A stretch of 64,000 nt of DNA from Sphagnum compactum (Eukaryota; Bryophyta; Sphagnopsida; Sphagnales): positions 4,340,001-4,404,000 of the forward strand of contig OZ234493.1 of assembly GCA_965153455.1 (NCBI GenBank), read 5' to 3'. Both the position numbers and the translations under genes were made by a program. The notes below the pieces were generated by a model. It ran no database searches. It was not told the origin of the DNA and was given only the letters and a program-made list of their open reading frames with translations. This document shows, piece after piece, positions 1-23,200 of this stretch; position 1 is the first letter of the stretch, and each line of letters opens with the position of its first letter.

Positions 1-938
1 ACCTTAAACAAAGTTATTATAGTCAATCCAACACACATATACATAATGCCTTGGTCATGTTCTACATAAGGCTGGATATGGAAAGGAAAGAAGTTACCAC
101 AACCAACACCTTCTAACAATAGAAATGTTTGGTTATTCACACAAACAAGCAAATGATTTGATAGCCAACAAAACAGGTATGCAAGGGTCAAAGGTTTTTC
201 CACTTTCAATCTTGCTTACATTCCTTCCAAAAGGAGTTGTAATTACTCTTCAGAAATATGCAAGCATCTCTGATCTTAAGTCAGGTAAAATGAGCAGGGT
301 TGGTCACCTCTCAACTCCGCCACACCATCATGGATGCAGCCCCCCACTCCCACAGCTAATTGTTATTAGCTGTTGGTAGTGGACTTGGATCTCATTATCA
401 CACCCTAACCTTACATCATTCATCAAATGGGAGTTAGCTCCTCTCTTTTTTGTATTTCCAATGCTTCTCTCTTTATGACATTTTACAAAATTCAGCTGGC
501 TTACATCAAACATCACACAGTTGACCGCTCCCAATGTCAACAACTGGTATCAGACTGCAGTTTCTCTAGCACTTCTCATCTCCTCTTCAAGACTATTTGC
601 ATACAAATACAACAAAGAATGAGGTAAGTTGGCTGTGAAATGGTCCATGCACACCAGGGTGCCATGCAAAGAGATACCTCAAGAGTATACAGATGTTAAT
701 AGCTGCTTCAATACCAAGAGAGACCAACAATATACATGTTCCCTACTCCCTTTCAAATACATTAGCTTTCTAGCTCTCCCTGCATCTGTCTATATGCGGC
801 TGTGCTATATCCTATTCAATCAGAGCACTGCAGATTCCTACAATCAGTGAATATGCCTGCAATCAGATTCAGGGGTCCCACAAACCATTTCTGCCCTCTT
901 ACAAGTCAAATTGCCAAGGGAACATCTGCAGGCTCTTA
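1..938. other. 3' flank of INO80, no gene seen
   Basis: This stretch lies downstream of the INO80 stop codon on the minus strand and probably holds its 3' UTR and terminator. The open frames in it are short, overlap on both strands and show no recognisable domain. I see no RNA gene or repeat here. Confidence 0.5.
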
Positions 939-10316
<9,378 letters not shown>

Positions 10317-10900
10317 GCCCTTCAAGTATGATGACCATATGAGCACATTGTGAGATTACAAACACTTTGTAATGCTCAAGCATCATCTACCAAACCACAG
10401 GGTATACCAAATCACATCGGAGGCCAGCTCGATGGAGAATCTACATGGGCAGCAGCAGCAGCAGCAGCAACAAAAGCTTCAAACAAACAGTTGGAAAATG
10501 ATGAAAATGGGGGTTAGGAACGGCAAGTGCTAGTCATGAAAAGGCTTGGCCCGTCGTCCATCTCCACCGCCGACCCCTCTTCGCTTTACCCCAGCGTTGT
10601 GAGTGGAGGAGAGAGAGTACGAACGCAGGGCCAGAATCTTAATTCACGAACGACGAACAGAAATTTGGAGTTAACCCTATAATCGTGCCGGGTCACCCTT
10701 TCTTTCTTCACCGGGCGACCTGGTGTCAAGCTCCGACGGCTCCTCCTGAGTCCTCCCTTCGTTCCTTCCTCGAGTTTTTCCCTCCCCCGTCGTCGGGTCT
10801 CAACAAGCCTGTCGTGTGTCCAAAGGTTTAGGTCTTCCGTCGCTCCGCCCACGCTTGCCATTTTGAGGTCTCCGAGACACACTCTCTTGCCCTAGACTAG
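10317..10900 (-). promoter_or_regulatory. Putative INO80 promoter and 5' leader region
   Basis: This is the region directly upstream of the INO80 start. It is richer in G+C than the next 3 kb, particularly 10540-10900, and carries a short CAG/CAA trinucleotide run near 10451-10472. A 98-codon minus-strand frame (10586-10882) has no recognisable domain and its end does not splice in phase to INO80. It is more likely leader or promoter sequence. No TATA box or factor site is claimed. Confidence 0.35.
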
Positions 10901-13900
10901 GGTTTTAATTTTATATGAACAATTTTTCAATATTTTCTACATTTTTTTGCATCCCATAATGAATTTGAATTCAATTAAATTAAAATTAAGATTTGAATTC
11001 ATTTTGATTAAATTTTAATTCAATTCAATTCAACTCAAGTTACATGTAATTGTCACTCAATGTTTTCATTCAAATAAAACTTAATTCTCGCAAAATCAAT
11101 TCATTTTTATAAATTGATAAATTAATCACCATTGGTATTGTGAAATAACATGAAGCCCAAGATTTTAATTTGAGCACTTGATCGAGAAGAAAGAATTATC
11201 TAACAACTTCCATATTTTCGAAAGTTTTAAAAATGTAGTGAAGGAAATATGACCAACTTCTACTCCCTTGACCCTTGAATGGATAATTAATAATTTGTAA
11301 CAAATAAGTAACATACATGTATGATATTTTAAACCATCAACCATTTCATTTCATTCAAGATAAATTAATGCAAAAAAAACAAATGACTAACATATCATCT
11401 ACTTTATAAAAAAAATAGGTCATGTTTGCACTTGCCATGATCAAGAAATCCACTCTTGACAATTCATGTCAAAAATGAAAATAAATCGATTTGAAACAAC
11501 AAATTATTGTATCTATGTTTATTAATGCTAATTCATTTATTAACCTATTAATTAAGAATTGAACCTAATGGTACTAATTGAACTAATTACTAATACTAAA
11601 AATATTACTAACATACTAAATGAACATCTAGCAAACTATACCCAAAATCTTTTATACATATGCAATTTTTACTATTTTTTTTCCTAATATCAAAAACTAA
11701 TGCATACCTTATAAATATTATTAGAATTTTTTTCATATGCAACTAGTCATTTCGAAACTTGCATACAACTAATTGTTGTTTACAACTAAATTAGCTATGC
11801 TTGCAATTACAAATTTGGCACAGTATATAGTTATGTGTGCAACTAAGATGGAACTGATGGTGTACAAAATGAAAATATGTGATAAAATTAATTGATTAAT
11901 TTAGCACATACTTAAGTTAATATATACCTAACCTAGGTTAATATAACAAAGTACTAAAGATATAATGTTACTATATATATATATATATAATGGTATAGTG
12001 TTATATTATTATATATGCATAGACTTAGTTAAACTAATATCCTTAACATATGTATGCACTAACATATATACTAGTAATTTATTTAGGCTAATCATTATAA
12101 TATGTATCAATATAAGTTATTTATATTATAATTTATAATATTATTACTTATTATCTATTATTACCTACAATATTTAAAATACTTCATAGGTAGATTATGT
12201 AAGATAACATTTAGCTATTAAATAATAATTGTAATTAAGGTGTAATTAAGATGTTACTATAAAAAAATCTTGTATTGTTTGCCTATCTTTTCATTTGTAA
12301 AATATATAATTAGGTGCATTAGAGTTATTAATAACAAAGTGACATCTGGGATGAAGCAATAAAATAAGTTTAGCTTTAAAAGTTAAACCCAAAATAAAAT
12401 AGGATCATCATTGGGAGTGGGATATTTTTTATTATTATCATTATTACTGAATTTACTTTATTCTACTACTTTTTTATGTAGTTTGCAAAAAAAATTCAAT
12501 CAAGTTTTTTCTTTTTTTTTGAAGTTTTTAGTTTTTTTTTTTAACAACATAACCATCTTTGATTACCATGAAAGATTCTAAAAAAATAATGATAACGATA
12601 ATGATCCAACAAGAATAATAATTTACACTTGTTTTCCTTTTAAAAATGTCCGAATCATTATTCAAATTCAAACTAATGTTTTGACTAGTAAAAGAAAAAT
12701 TAAGCAATAAGTAAATCAAATTAATCTCAACAAATATGATTAACATTTACCCTTCTATATACTAGATTTCTTCTTCATAATCCACGTAAATAATGTCAAT
12801 TTAACAAAATTACTAATCAACTAATTCAATGTTTGTTAAATATGTTATATCAATAATTAATGGGTCCATTATATCAATAACCATCTTTAATTGAACTTTA
12901 GACAAATGTGATTTAATAATGACAAATTGAATTTATGGGCATGTCCTTGTAGGATAATATTCTAAAAGAAATTGAAGGCTTTCAAAATGTGCACTTTTAG
13001 AAAGCATCCTTCACTTTGTTTGTACCCCCTTATCTAGCAAGGTTAGATAGTCTTAGACAAGGATAAGAAATCTGACCTTGTCCTAATTCGACCAACTTAC
13101 TTCCCCGCTTATCTTAATTAGGCCACCCTCTTCAACTCGTATTAAGATAAGGACATATGTCTTAACCTAATCCCTTAGCCTTAAAATTAATCCTAAATTT
13201 TTTTTAGTTGTCATACCTTTTCTAATCAAAATTGAGTTAGGCTAATTTGAGTTCAGCATCATGGAGTTGTCATAATTTTTTTTTTGGGTTGGGAATTAAG
13301 AAATGTGCCTAAAATTTGCATTCCATTGCAAAATTCAAAATTAAAAAAATAAAAATCATCGATACCACTTGACATAGTTGAATGTGCCTTTGTGTGTGTG
13401 TCTATGTGATAGCAAATTGTGTATGAAACTAGTGCAAAAAAGAAAATTTGATTGAGTTGTTATAATAGAATAATAATGAGGAGTTGTAATATAGTTGAAA
13501 AAGGCGTAGAGGTTCATCACCTTGTAGTCAAAAGTCTTAATAAAGATGCGATAGAGATGTAATTTCCGCCTTTGGTTATCTTGAGGTACATGGTTTCTAA
13601 GTTAATGTGAAAAACAAGATCCCAAGAGGGATGCATCTTGAATTAATGCCTAGATAAAATTGCACCAGGAAGGCCGTGTTAATTTGACAATCCAGGGATT
13701 AGTATCAATCACTCCACCCACTCCATTTTGTTCATGCCAAGGAAGTCGAGAGGTACAAAATAGGTGCATAAGAGGGAAGGGTAGGTAATTTAAAGGGAAG
13801 AACATAGATGGGAAAGGGTAGGTTTGACGATTATAGAGAGACATACATCATTACTTTTATGGGCCTTTTGTTAGGCGAGGATATGGTGTTTAGATTCGTT

Positions 13901-14160
13901 ATAGAGTATAGTAGCTTAAGGGATTTTCATAGGCCCCGAGGTAATAATAATAGGTCTATTTTTATATGAGGATTTTTGAAGGATGGTATTTTGGCTTGTG
14001 TTGAAACTTGAGATTAGTTATAGAGTTATAATATATCTTGAAGAATTTTGGTTTGTTTAAGAGGATAGTTGTGAAGATTATGTTTTGGCATGGGTGAAAT
14101 ATTTGAGTTTCCATAATTCTTGTTTTGCCTTAAGCTCCTTTTTTAATGTAAATGGCAAGG
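10901..14160. other. AT-rich intergenic spacer
   Basis: Very AT-rich sequence with no convincing coding frame on either strand. It includes an (AT)n run near 11972-11990 and short AT inverted repeats. From about 14161 the base composition rises towards the aminopeptidase start. Confidence 0.6.
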
Positions 14161-14538
14161 CCAGAGTATAGATTTAATTTATTGTTTCGCCTGGTTCACA
14201 CGTGCAGAGCTTGGGAGTCCAGGTACCTTATAACCGGATCTGGAACCGCCCCCACCACCTGAAGAAGACCCACACCCCGATGTGGGACTTAAAGAGCTTC
14301 GCTTGTTGGCGTCGTGAGTGGTGACCGGTGTTAGGGATTTGAGGATCGTCCATGTGCGCACTTCACTTTACGGCCGCTGATGGGGAAATGAACATCTTGT
14401 GGAATTGGAGCCAACAATCACTTCTAAGCCATGAGCCAATCCAGTAGGTAAGCTGTTTTGCCTTGACGCCGCAGTATCTGCTTTGAAGGGATTTTCTCGC
14501 CTTCTTTCTGTATTTTCATTTCACGGGTCGACGGCGAG
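14161..14538 (+). promoter_or_regulatory. Putative leucine aminopeptidase promoter and 5' leader
   Basis: GC-richer sequence immediately before the aminopeptidase start codon, following a long AT-rich spacer. No specific element is assigned. The minus-strand frame across it is Gly/Ser low-complexity and not recognisable. Confidence 0.35.
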
Positions 14539-17500
14539 ATGTCGGGCCTGCAGGGAGCGGTTGTACGCTCTTCTGTCGCTGCTCTGTTGCTGCACAGACT
14601 CCTGCCTGTGAATAATAATGTTACAGGACCTTGTCTGGTGCAGGCTTGGAAGCACGGAAGGAGGACGAGAGGAGGAGGAGGACATACATGGCTGCAGCTG
14701 AGATCACCAGTAGCACCCTTCAGCAGCCACGTGGTGAGTGGGAGGGGCGTAGTGAGAGCTGTGCTGGCGTCGGAGGTCGGTCTCACCAAGCCGGCTGATC
14801 CCGTTCTCCCTGAGGTATGTTATCGGTCTTGGCAAATTGGAAGCAGGCTCCTGCTATGAGATTCATTAGCGTCTATGTCTGCAATTCTTTTTTCCTGCGC
14901 ATGCTTTCGCGTTTCACGCGCCGGGCATGCATTCTCATCTCGGAGTATCCGAATGAAAGATACATGCACCAAATACACTCTTGTAATTGCGTCACATTGG
15001 GAGGCGAGGTTTCTAGAATTTCGGTTCCATCCACATACAAATGAAGGCAGCTAATCCCAGCAGTCTTCAAAAAATCAGGGGGAAGACTTATAAGGCTAAG
15101 AGCGCTTGGAGATTGACGGTCGGACAGCTCAAATGGTCTCAAATCTGCTGGGCGCAGCTGTTTTGGCAGTGTAACGCCCCTTTATTGGATGCAATTTCAT
15201 TGCTTGTCACATACCAAATGGATGTGAGGAACTTGATATATGGTTTTCTGTGTAGAAACGCTGGAAGACAAACACTTCTATATAGCAAAAAATTACGCTA
15301 TCCAATTCCATTACTCTGTCTTCTCCCCCAGCAAACTAGTTGATTCTTATGGTTCCATGTTGAATAAATCCTGCACTGAGTGTACCTAATTTGTACAAAA
15401 ATAGATCAGAGTTGGAGAAGGTTGTTATTTGATTGTATCAGCTGGATGTGAACCATTTATCCGTCATATTATGGGGGAGTCTCCTTCTGGCTATGATAAC
15501 TATGCTTCATGTTCCTAATTTCTGAAGCAGTCAGTCATAGTGAGACAAGTTCCTCATCTAGTTGCAATGTTGCAGATTTTCTATTATGCATATGAAGACT
15601 AGGTCTATGAAGCTGTTAGGCAGAATGAAACCTTTGGAATGACATAGCCTGGGAACTATGAGAATGTTTTGAATCCAACATTTTTTGCATCTCTGTATTG
15701 CATTCACATTGTAACACAAGTACATGGGTGTTGAAGTCTATGCAGCTCAGAAAACATTTACTTAGTCCTGACTCCTACAATTGTGGGACCCTTGTGTCTT
15801 CTGATCAACAAGAGGTACTCAGAGAAGCTGCTATTTGGAAAATCTAAGAGCAGTTGTGCAGTCCAAAGCTTTTGGAGCCTCCTTGAGTGAGAGTGGGAAC
15901 CTGTGTCCTGTCAGCATAGTTTCTTTTGTTAGTATGGCTTAGTTTTTGCACATGTGCTTAAGCTTTAAACTGTATCTTCTCATGTGTCACCAGCGGTGTG
16001 GCAGCAAAAGCAATGAGCTTTTGTCCACTTGGGAGCCTTTCTCCTTTTCCCCTTTTCCTTGGATTTTCTGGTGTCCTCTGAGCAATCTCTCTGAGCAAGG
16101 GGTTGGGGTGTTTGATCCGAGTTGTTACTAGGCATCTGCATTTGAGGTCTTGCATCAAATGCATTAGTGTGAGGTTGGTGTGATTGATTGGCTCACATAT
16201 GCATGCCCAGATCGCTGTCCGACCAGCAGACCTGGAAGTTGACAAATGGCGGGGCGACATCCTGGTAGTAGGGGTATTTGAAGGCAGCTTGGGAAAATTG
16301 GAAGAGGGGGGTTTTCAGAACCCTGTGCTGAAGAACTTAGACGAACTTTTTGGAGGCATTCTTGGGGAAATTACAACAGAGGAAGACTTCACAGGAAAAT
16401 CTGGACAGTCAACTTTTGCTCGGCTTGCAGGATATGGTTTCAAGAGAGTTGGCCTTGTTGGTCTTGGGAAGCTAGAGGCAGCTGGCTCATCCCTTAAAGT
16501 TTGGAAGGATTTGGGAGAGAATATTGCAACACATTCTAAAACTGCACAGGCCCATTCTGTGGCAACGTTGATTGCTCAATCCAAAGAGCTCTCAGAGGAT
16601 GTGAAGCTGGCTGCAGCATCTGCCATTACAACAGGTATTGTATGAAAAGTTGGATTTGTGGTGTGGTGCAATGAACATATCAGATTTTGCTTATATAGTG
16701 GGTTTTGAAAATTTCCAGTGCAATCTTTGTGGTGAGAGTCATTGATTGCAGACATGAAGGCTGATGTCGATACTGAGACTGATTAGGAGTTAATACAATG
16801 ACAGGAGTGTTGCTGGGGTCATTTGAGGACATGCGATTCAAGTCAGAGTCCAAGAAGCCAACGTTGAAGAGTTTGGAATTGATTGGCATGGGTATGGGTT
16901 CAAATCTGGAAGACCAGCTTGCACATACAGTCCAAAAATGTGCTGGTGTCATCCTCGCTAGACAACTTGTTAATGCACCTCCCAATGTGCTCATTCCCAG
17001 TAAGTCTCTTCTTTCACCAAATGATGTTTGTTCTCACTGAATTTGTACAAGAGTTTGTTTTCAGGATGTGATGTCTTTGGCAGGTGTGCTTGCGGATGAG
17101 GCAGAAAATATTGCTGCAGCTCATGGGGATGTGATGTCAGCAAAAATTCTGGATGAAAAGGACTGTGAGGCACTTAAGATGGGGGCTTACCTTGGGGTGG
17201 CTGCTGCCTCTACCAATCCTCCTAAGTTCATCCACCTCTGCTACACACCAGCTACTGGCACAGTGACATCAAAACTTGCAATTGTTGGGAAGGGTTTAAC
17301 CTTTGATAGGTATCTAATCATCTGTCCATCAGTTTGGATTTAAAGCATCAGTTGATGGATCTCAATCATCCTTTAGAGGACTTTGGAGTTCTTATGATTA
17401 AAATTGGTGGGCTAGGCCATGATGTTTGGTTTGGATTGGGCAGTGGAGGTTACAACTTGAAGACTGGACCTGGTTCAATGATAGAGCTCATGAAGTTTGA

Positions 17501-19422
17501 TATGGGAGGTGCTGCTGCTGTGCTTGGAGCAGCAAAAGCAATTGCTGCCATCAAGCCACCAGGTGTAGAGGTAAAATCTTGGAGGAGTTTATCTTAAATC
17601 CCTTCTTACACGATTTGAACTACATGACAAACACTTAAATATGCACAGCCCATACAAAAAGTTTTTCCTTGTTCCTTTTGCATTCTTATTTATACATAAC
17701 TCTGCTTGTGATAGATAAGTTACAATCAAACATGTTACTGTTGATGGTACCTGAACAAGTCAGAGATTGTCAATATTGTTCATATTGCTAGTCTCATTGT
17801 TTAAGTTCAAGTTCTACCCTTCTGTGTTTTTCTTCTTGCTGGTTCTTCAGTCCTTACCTGGAAGTCTTCAATGAAACGTTTTGAACATTGTTCTGGCTTT
17901 CTTGATCATGAGCATCAAGATTCCTCAATTTTCATTAGACTTGTATCTTACTTATGAATAACTATGGTGCTCTTGAGCAGATGATGCTTCTATATTGGAG
18001 ATGTGATTTGGCCATATCTATGCACTTTTAAATTGACAGTTTTGGTGTCTGGATGTTGATAATGTGCATGACAGGTCAACTTCATTGTTGCAGCATGTGA
18101 GAACATGATAAGTGGAGGAGGCATGAGACCTGGTGACATACTCACAGCTTCCAATGGGAAAACAATTGAGGTTTCTATGGCATGCCATATCCTTATTGGT
18201 CTTTCATAGCAAATACATAGTTTCATGTCTGAATATTATTGAGTAAGCTGATTTTAATCTCAAACTTATTGGAACTTTACTGAGGAAGCACTATCTGGGT
18301 TTATGCAGGTTAATAACACAGATGCTGAGGGTAGGCTTACCCTAGCAGATGCTCTTGTCTATGCCAGTGAGCTTAAAGTTGACAAGGTATACAGTATACA
18401 CCCTCTGAGTTCCATTTTACTGACCTCTGATTCCGTACATGCCAGTGCTACCCAAGATACCATTGCTGTACTTATATCTGAGCATTTTGGAGGGCCTTTT
18501 TGAAGCTCTATTTATTGGGGTGGTGAAATCTTACAGCAGTTGCAGTTGTGTCAGTTGAACTTTGCAAACTCAGTAACGTCCGAACAGCCTGGATATCTTT
18601 TTTAGTCATGAAGTAATAGCGGATTCTACCTCTATTTTTTCCCTTGTCAATTTCCCTTGTCTTTTTCTTTTAGTTGAAGCCTACGACCCGTTGATGTTAA
18701 ACCATTTCAATTCGCAGATTGTTGATCTTGCAACTTTGACTGGAGCATGCATCATTGCCCTTGGAAATGAGATTGGAGGTCAGTCTCGTTCTTTTAACGA
18801 TCTTCATTGACCTCATGCTTTGTACTGTCTCTATCGTGTTAGACATGTCTTTATTAGGCTTGTTTGGCATGAATTTGCATATTGCCCTCACTGAAATAAG
18901 GATGGTTTGAAGCACAGGCATGTTTTCACCCAGTGATGAGCTGGCTGAAGAGCTGTCAGCAGCATCCAAGAGGGCTGGAGAGAAGTTGTGGCGGATGCCC
19001 ATGGAAGAGGGGTACTGGGACATGATGAAGTCAAATATTGCAGATATGGTTAACACAGGAGGTCGTCCAGGGGGTTCCATCACTGCTGCACTCTTCTTAA
19101 AGCAGGTGAAGATCCATTGCAACTTTCCTTGTATCTTCCTGTTACTATGCTGTCTTGTAAGCTTCTAGTTATTGTGAATCCAGACATTTGTGTCCTTGTG
19201 ACAAAGCTGTTGCATCCTGTCCATGCAGCGTCTCCCTGGACATTGCTTCAATGGAGTGCCACAGAAACTCAAATCATGATGTTTGTTGTGCAGTTTGTGG
19301 ATGAGAAGCTTCTGTGGGCACATTTGGACATTGCTGGGCCTGTCTGGAAAGACAAATTGGGAGCAACAGGATTTGCAGTGCCAACTTTGGTAGAATGGGT
19401 TGTTAAGCACTCATCATCATAG
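14539..19422 (+). CDS. LAP: Plastid-type M17 leucyl aminopeptidase, 10 exons
   Basis: This is a hexameric two-metal exopeptidase that removes N-terminal leucine and similar residues. Plant forms also cleave Cys-Gly and are usually sent to plastids. Exons: 14539-14814, 16211-16634, 16805-16999, 17084-17309, 17444-17570, 18075-18170, 18309-18386, 18718-18778, 18918-19105 and 19294-19422. Phases agree throughout, giving 599 residues, close to plant family members. Exon 1 (residues 1-92) is rich in Ala, Ser, Arg and Val and poor in acidic residues, like a chloroplast transit peptide, and is separated by a 1.4-kb intron. Metal ligands are visible by family alignment: Lys368 and Asp373 in [13 protein letters not shown], Asp393 in [10 protein letters not shown], and Asp453 and Glu455 in the signature NTDAEGRL. 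Lys380 and Arg457 are the catalytic pair. The C-terminal exon ends in [11 protein letters not shown]. No lesion is seen. Confidence 0.96.
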
Positions 19423-20689
19423 TTGTGGGCTATTTGAGTAGGGACCGTATCTTTGTATAACTAAAGCTTAGCATTGCAGAAATTTGATGCAGACTTCACA
19501 CATGTCAGGTAAGCAGGGGTCGGATCACATGGCCGAAGCTTGAAGCATGGAGGCACATCAAAAGCACCCCTTGTGTCAAGCATTGAGGTATGAGCTTGTA
19601 GATTTGGAGTTCTCCAACCTCATTTGGCAGAATTTTACTCCGTAAAATCATGAAACTTGAGGTAGTGGTCACATGCACATGGGCTCATTAGGAGGTAATG
19701 TGATATGCAACTCGTATTGATGCGTAGGAAGCTGAAAATTTCTTAACTAAAGGTCTGTCCCCGTTCTTTGAAACAGCAGCTGAGTCAACAATTGAGGTTG
19801 ATGTTTTATCACGAGTTCAGGGGAATTGTGCACATTGCTTCATTTGGGATGTCTGTTGGTGTAACTTTTGGACAATGACTCTGGTGTTCATCCATTTCTT
19901 TGAATGGCCATAGCAATTTTGAATGTCTAAGAGTTGCAGTGCACAATTACTTCAGTATGATATTTAAAGGAATATCTGATGTTGTGACTAATGTTGGCTG
20001 GTTCTTGATTTTTGAAGGACGGTGGGGTGTGGGTCTAGAATTTTTTGTAAAATGGAAGACCCTCTGATTCTGGGTCTAGGGAATATTTTCAGAAATTAAA
20101 ACTTGTCAATTGTTGTGGGGTTGGTGTCTAACTTTTTAGACTGCTGGTTGCCGGGTCAACAATTCTAGGCTTTATGAGACCCATCCATTCTGGCTTCAAG
20201 GTTGATTTCGGGTTTTAGATTTTTTAAGAGAACCATTGAAGCTGCTGTTAAAGAGCAACGATGCCAGTTCTGATACCGGAATTGGTCATGGAAGGGCAGC
20301 CCTTAAGACCTATCAAGTTTGGTTCCATGGCAAGTCTAGGTCCATGTAGACTTGGTAGGTCCAATTCTAAAGTTGGGTTCGGTTTTAAGGTTCGGTCCAA
20401 GCCCATGCAAACAAGCATCTAGTTCTTACATTTTGATCTAGACCCAAATAAATTTGGCCAAAAGACTTAAAATCAGCCAACATTGGTCATATGACCACCG
20501 TTGGGCAGTTCTTTGACACAATTACAAAGAACCATTATGTTATATATTTGGTTATATATAATATAGATTTAATTGGCAGGTATCAAAAAGATAAACTAGT
20601 GGTCCTAGGAACCTCTAAAGGCAAATAGCTGAAAGAACTTCGACCAATAAAGAATTGTCAATAGGGTAAACTTTGAGCTTTTTTAAAAG
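19423..20689. other. 3' flank of aminopeptidase and spacer
   Basis: Probably holds the 3' UTR, then noncoding sequence without recognisable genes. The part from 20040 to 20460 contains repeated short phrases around 'gggtctag' and 'ggtcc' and looks like old repeat material. Confidence 0.4.
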
Positions 20690-21120
20690 CTTTTGTTAAG
20701 TTTGTTGTCATGGATAATAATTTATAAAGGAAAAAATTAGAAGTTTTTAAAAAGGTCTATGAAAAATGTGTTTGGAAGTTATTAAAAGTTTTTAGAAAAA
20801 TGTATGGAAAAAAGCTGTTTGGAAATTTTAAAAAGTTTTTACAAAGATCCATGAAAAATATGTTAGGAAGTTATTAAAGTTTTCACAAGAATCCACGAAG
20901 AATGTGTTTGGAAATTTTTTAAAAGTTTTTAGAAAGATCTATGAAGAATATGTTTTGAAAATTTTAAAAGTTTCTACAAAGATCCATGAAAAATATGTTT
21001 GAAAATTCTAAATTTTTCCAAAAAGATCCTTGAGGATTTTCTTGAAACTTGAAAGGTTTTTCTTAAATTCTAGATTTTTTTAGAAAAATCCATAAAGAAT
21101 AATTCATGAAGTTTCTTAAA
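20690..21120. repeat. Degenerate AT-rich tandem array, about 46-bp period
   Basis: A unit containing 'atccatgaaaaatatgtttgg' or a variant, followed by a run like 'aaaagtttttagaaag', recurs about every 45-48 bases at roughly 20756, 20801, 20848, 20890, 20938 and 20982, then decays. Copies differ by several substitutions, so the array is old. It has no coding potential. Confidence 0.75.
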
Positions 21121-22599
21121 AGCTACTTTTTAGATGTTTCTCGACGACGCAAAACTAAGAAAAACTTATAGAAAAATAATTGATAGAAGTTTTTAGAAGG
21201 TGTAATTTTAAAAAAAAAACAAATGGCAAAAACCTCTAGAAGACATGGCCAATGGAAGTTTCTAAAATGTTATTTTGTAAGACTTATAGGAGGTTTAGTT
21301 GATAGAAATTTTCCTAAAAGGTTAATGATTTTTTAAAAATTCCATTGGATAGAATTAAAAAAGGTTTGAAAACCACAACCCATCAATTTTGACAACACAA
21401 GTTGTGGCCTTTGTAATTCTAATTGATCTCATGCACAACTTGCATCATGCATTATTCAAACAATAAAGTCATTTAATTTTTGTTCATTGATGAGTTCCTT
21501 ATTTGTCAAGTCTAATTGTCTCAAAATTGTATCTTTGTTTTGTCCTTGACATTTGCTGGATGCAAAATTTGATTTTGGTTCTTTCATTTCTTGTGAACTT
21601 GGGATCCATTTGGTAGTGGAGTTGAGTTTTTTGCGCGGTTTGGTTTTAAGATAGTAATTTTTAAGAACTTGAACATTGCCTATTGTGTGCTTTTGCATTG
21701 TTTAACATTGAAAGGGGGTGGTGCAAAGTGTGACAAACAATAATCTCTTGTCAACAAGTGCAAAATACCTTCCAATTTTTATTTTTTTGCTTTGTGATTT
21801 GCTTGCATAGTGTAAATCATAGAGGTTGTCACCTACAGAATTCACATTTTGCATTCTTCATTGTGAGAGGAGCATAATGCATTTTGTCAAGATGATTTTG
21901 ATGAGGTTCAATGCTCGATCTCGGAAATGTTTAACAATTTATCTACTAGGATTGTAAAGAGAAAAATAATGACATTGTGTCAATTGAGGTCCCAAATTTG
22001 TCATAAGATAATGGTGAAAATGAAATCGAAAGGTTTATAGCGTGCATGAACCACCATCTTCATCATCACATGGAAGTGGAACTAAAGAGATTCTTGGGCT
22101 TGTTATAGTAGAAGTTTTCAAGGCTCTACACACACAAGGTAAGTTTTGGAAACCATGTAGCCAAACTTCTATCCCATACATTTTTTCTATATAAATTTGA
22201 TGGTAGGTCTATAGATTTCATCAATCTTCAATTAATGTGTTGCATTGTTTGTTAGAAAAAAAATCAATCTTACACTCCTTGTTCAATGAACAAAGTGTTG
22301 GAAGGGTCTTATCAATTATTTCAAAACTAATGGCATCATAGCTGTGATAAAACATGTAAAGGATGAGCATGTATGTTTGCTTAGAAATTTATTGAAGAAA
22401 CGAACAACATAGATACATGCCCATTTGATGTTTGATGACTTGTTAAGAAAAGGACTGCAATTGGATGAAGTTCCATATTCAAATTTTTTTTGGTTTTGTT
22501 TCCCCATTTCAAACAAGGGATAATGTTTAGTTACAACATTTGGCATTGCAATTGTGTTCATGAGTGGTTTTTCTTTCTATGAAGACCTTCAGAGAAGAA
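21121..22599. other. Spacer with weak transposon debris
   Basis: No intact gene. Plus-strand fragments from about 21900 onward may be a badly decayed 5' part of the hAT-like element that follows, but this could not be established. An 80-codon minus-strand frame at 21456-21698 is Lys/Asn-rich without a domain. Confidence 0.35.
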
Positions 22600-23200
22600 G
22601 TCTTACTTAAATGGTGGAGAAGACCAACAAAATGTATGTATTACTTGCCTTGGAAGATTGATTGTCAACAATGACAACTTTTGATTTTGGGATGTTAGTG
22701 GATGCCAATGACATCTTTGCATTTGTTAAATTTCATTTATGTAGATGATTAACAACCCAAAAACATAATTATAATAAGGTTGTTTGAAGCAACCAAGATA
22801 AGTGGTGAAGCTTCAAGCTTTGCTTGACAAATATGAATTGAAGAAAAAATGTTTGTTTATGTAAAAAATAAAGGTGCAAATTTGGGAACAATGGTTGCAA
22901 CTTTGAATGTTATTGTGAGTTGTGAAAGCTTGGGATTGGAGGAACCTTTCCAAGGCACATGTTTTGGTCATGCCATGTTAAAAACATGCCAATATGATAC
23001 AACAAACAACAAAGTTTCTATGGGCTTCCATGACATCTTTATCTAAATTGTTTACACAAACTTTTAGAAGTGTATAACATGGCTTGAAAATTTGGAAAAA
23101 GGTTGGTTGGAATGGACAAAGGTGTGTATTGATGTGGGTATGCAACCATGAAAACTAAGCAATCTAATGAAGACGAGGTGAAATTTGACCAAAATTGTAA
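22600..23200 (+). pseudogene. hAT-like transposase relic
   Basis: Broken plus-strand frames resemble the RNase H-fold core of plant hAT-like transposases. The clearest piece (22849-23046) has YVKNKGANLGTMVATLN, then VVSCESLGL-like and FGHAMLKTCQY-like motifs, and continues out of frame as KCITWLENLEKG and KVCIDVG. Upstream bits around 22600-22840 fit the same family order (MTTFD..., LQALLDKYELKKK). Several in-frame stops and shifts make it inactive. The family assignment rests on remembered motifs and needs a profile search. Confidence 0.5.

Noticed and set aside
10586-10882. 98-codon minus-strand frame as the INO80 N-terminal exon
   Set aside because: Its possible donor does not match the phase of the next acceptor, and the residues do not resemble plant INO80 N-termini.
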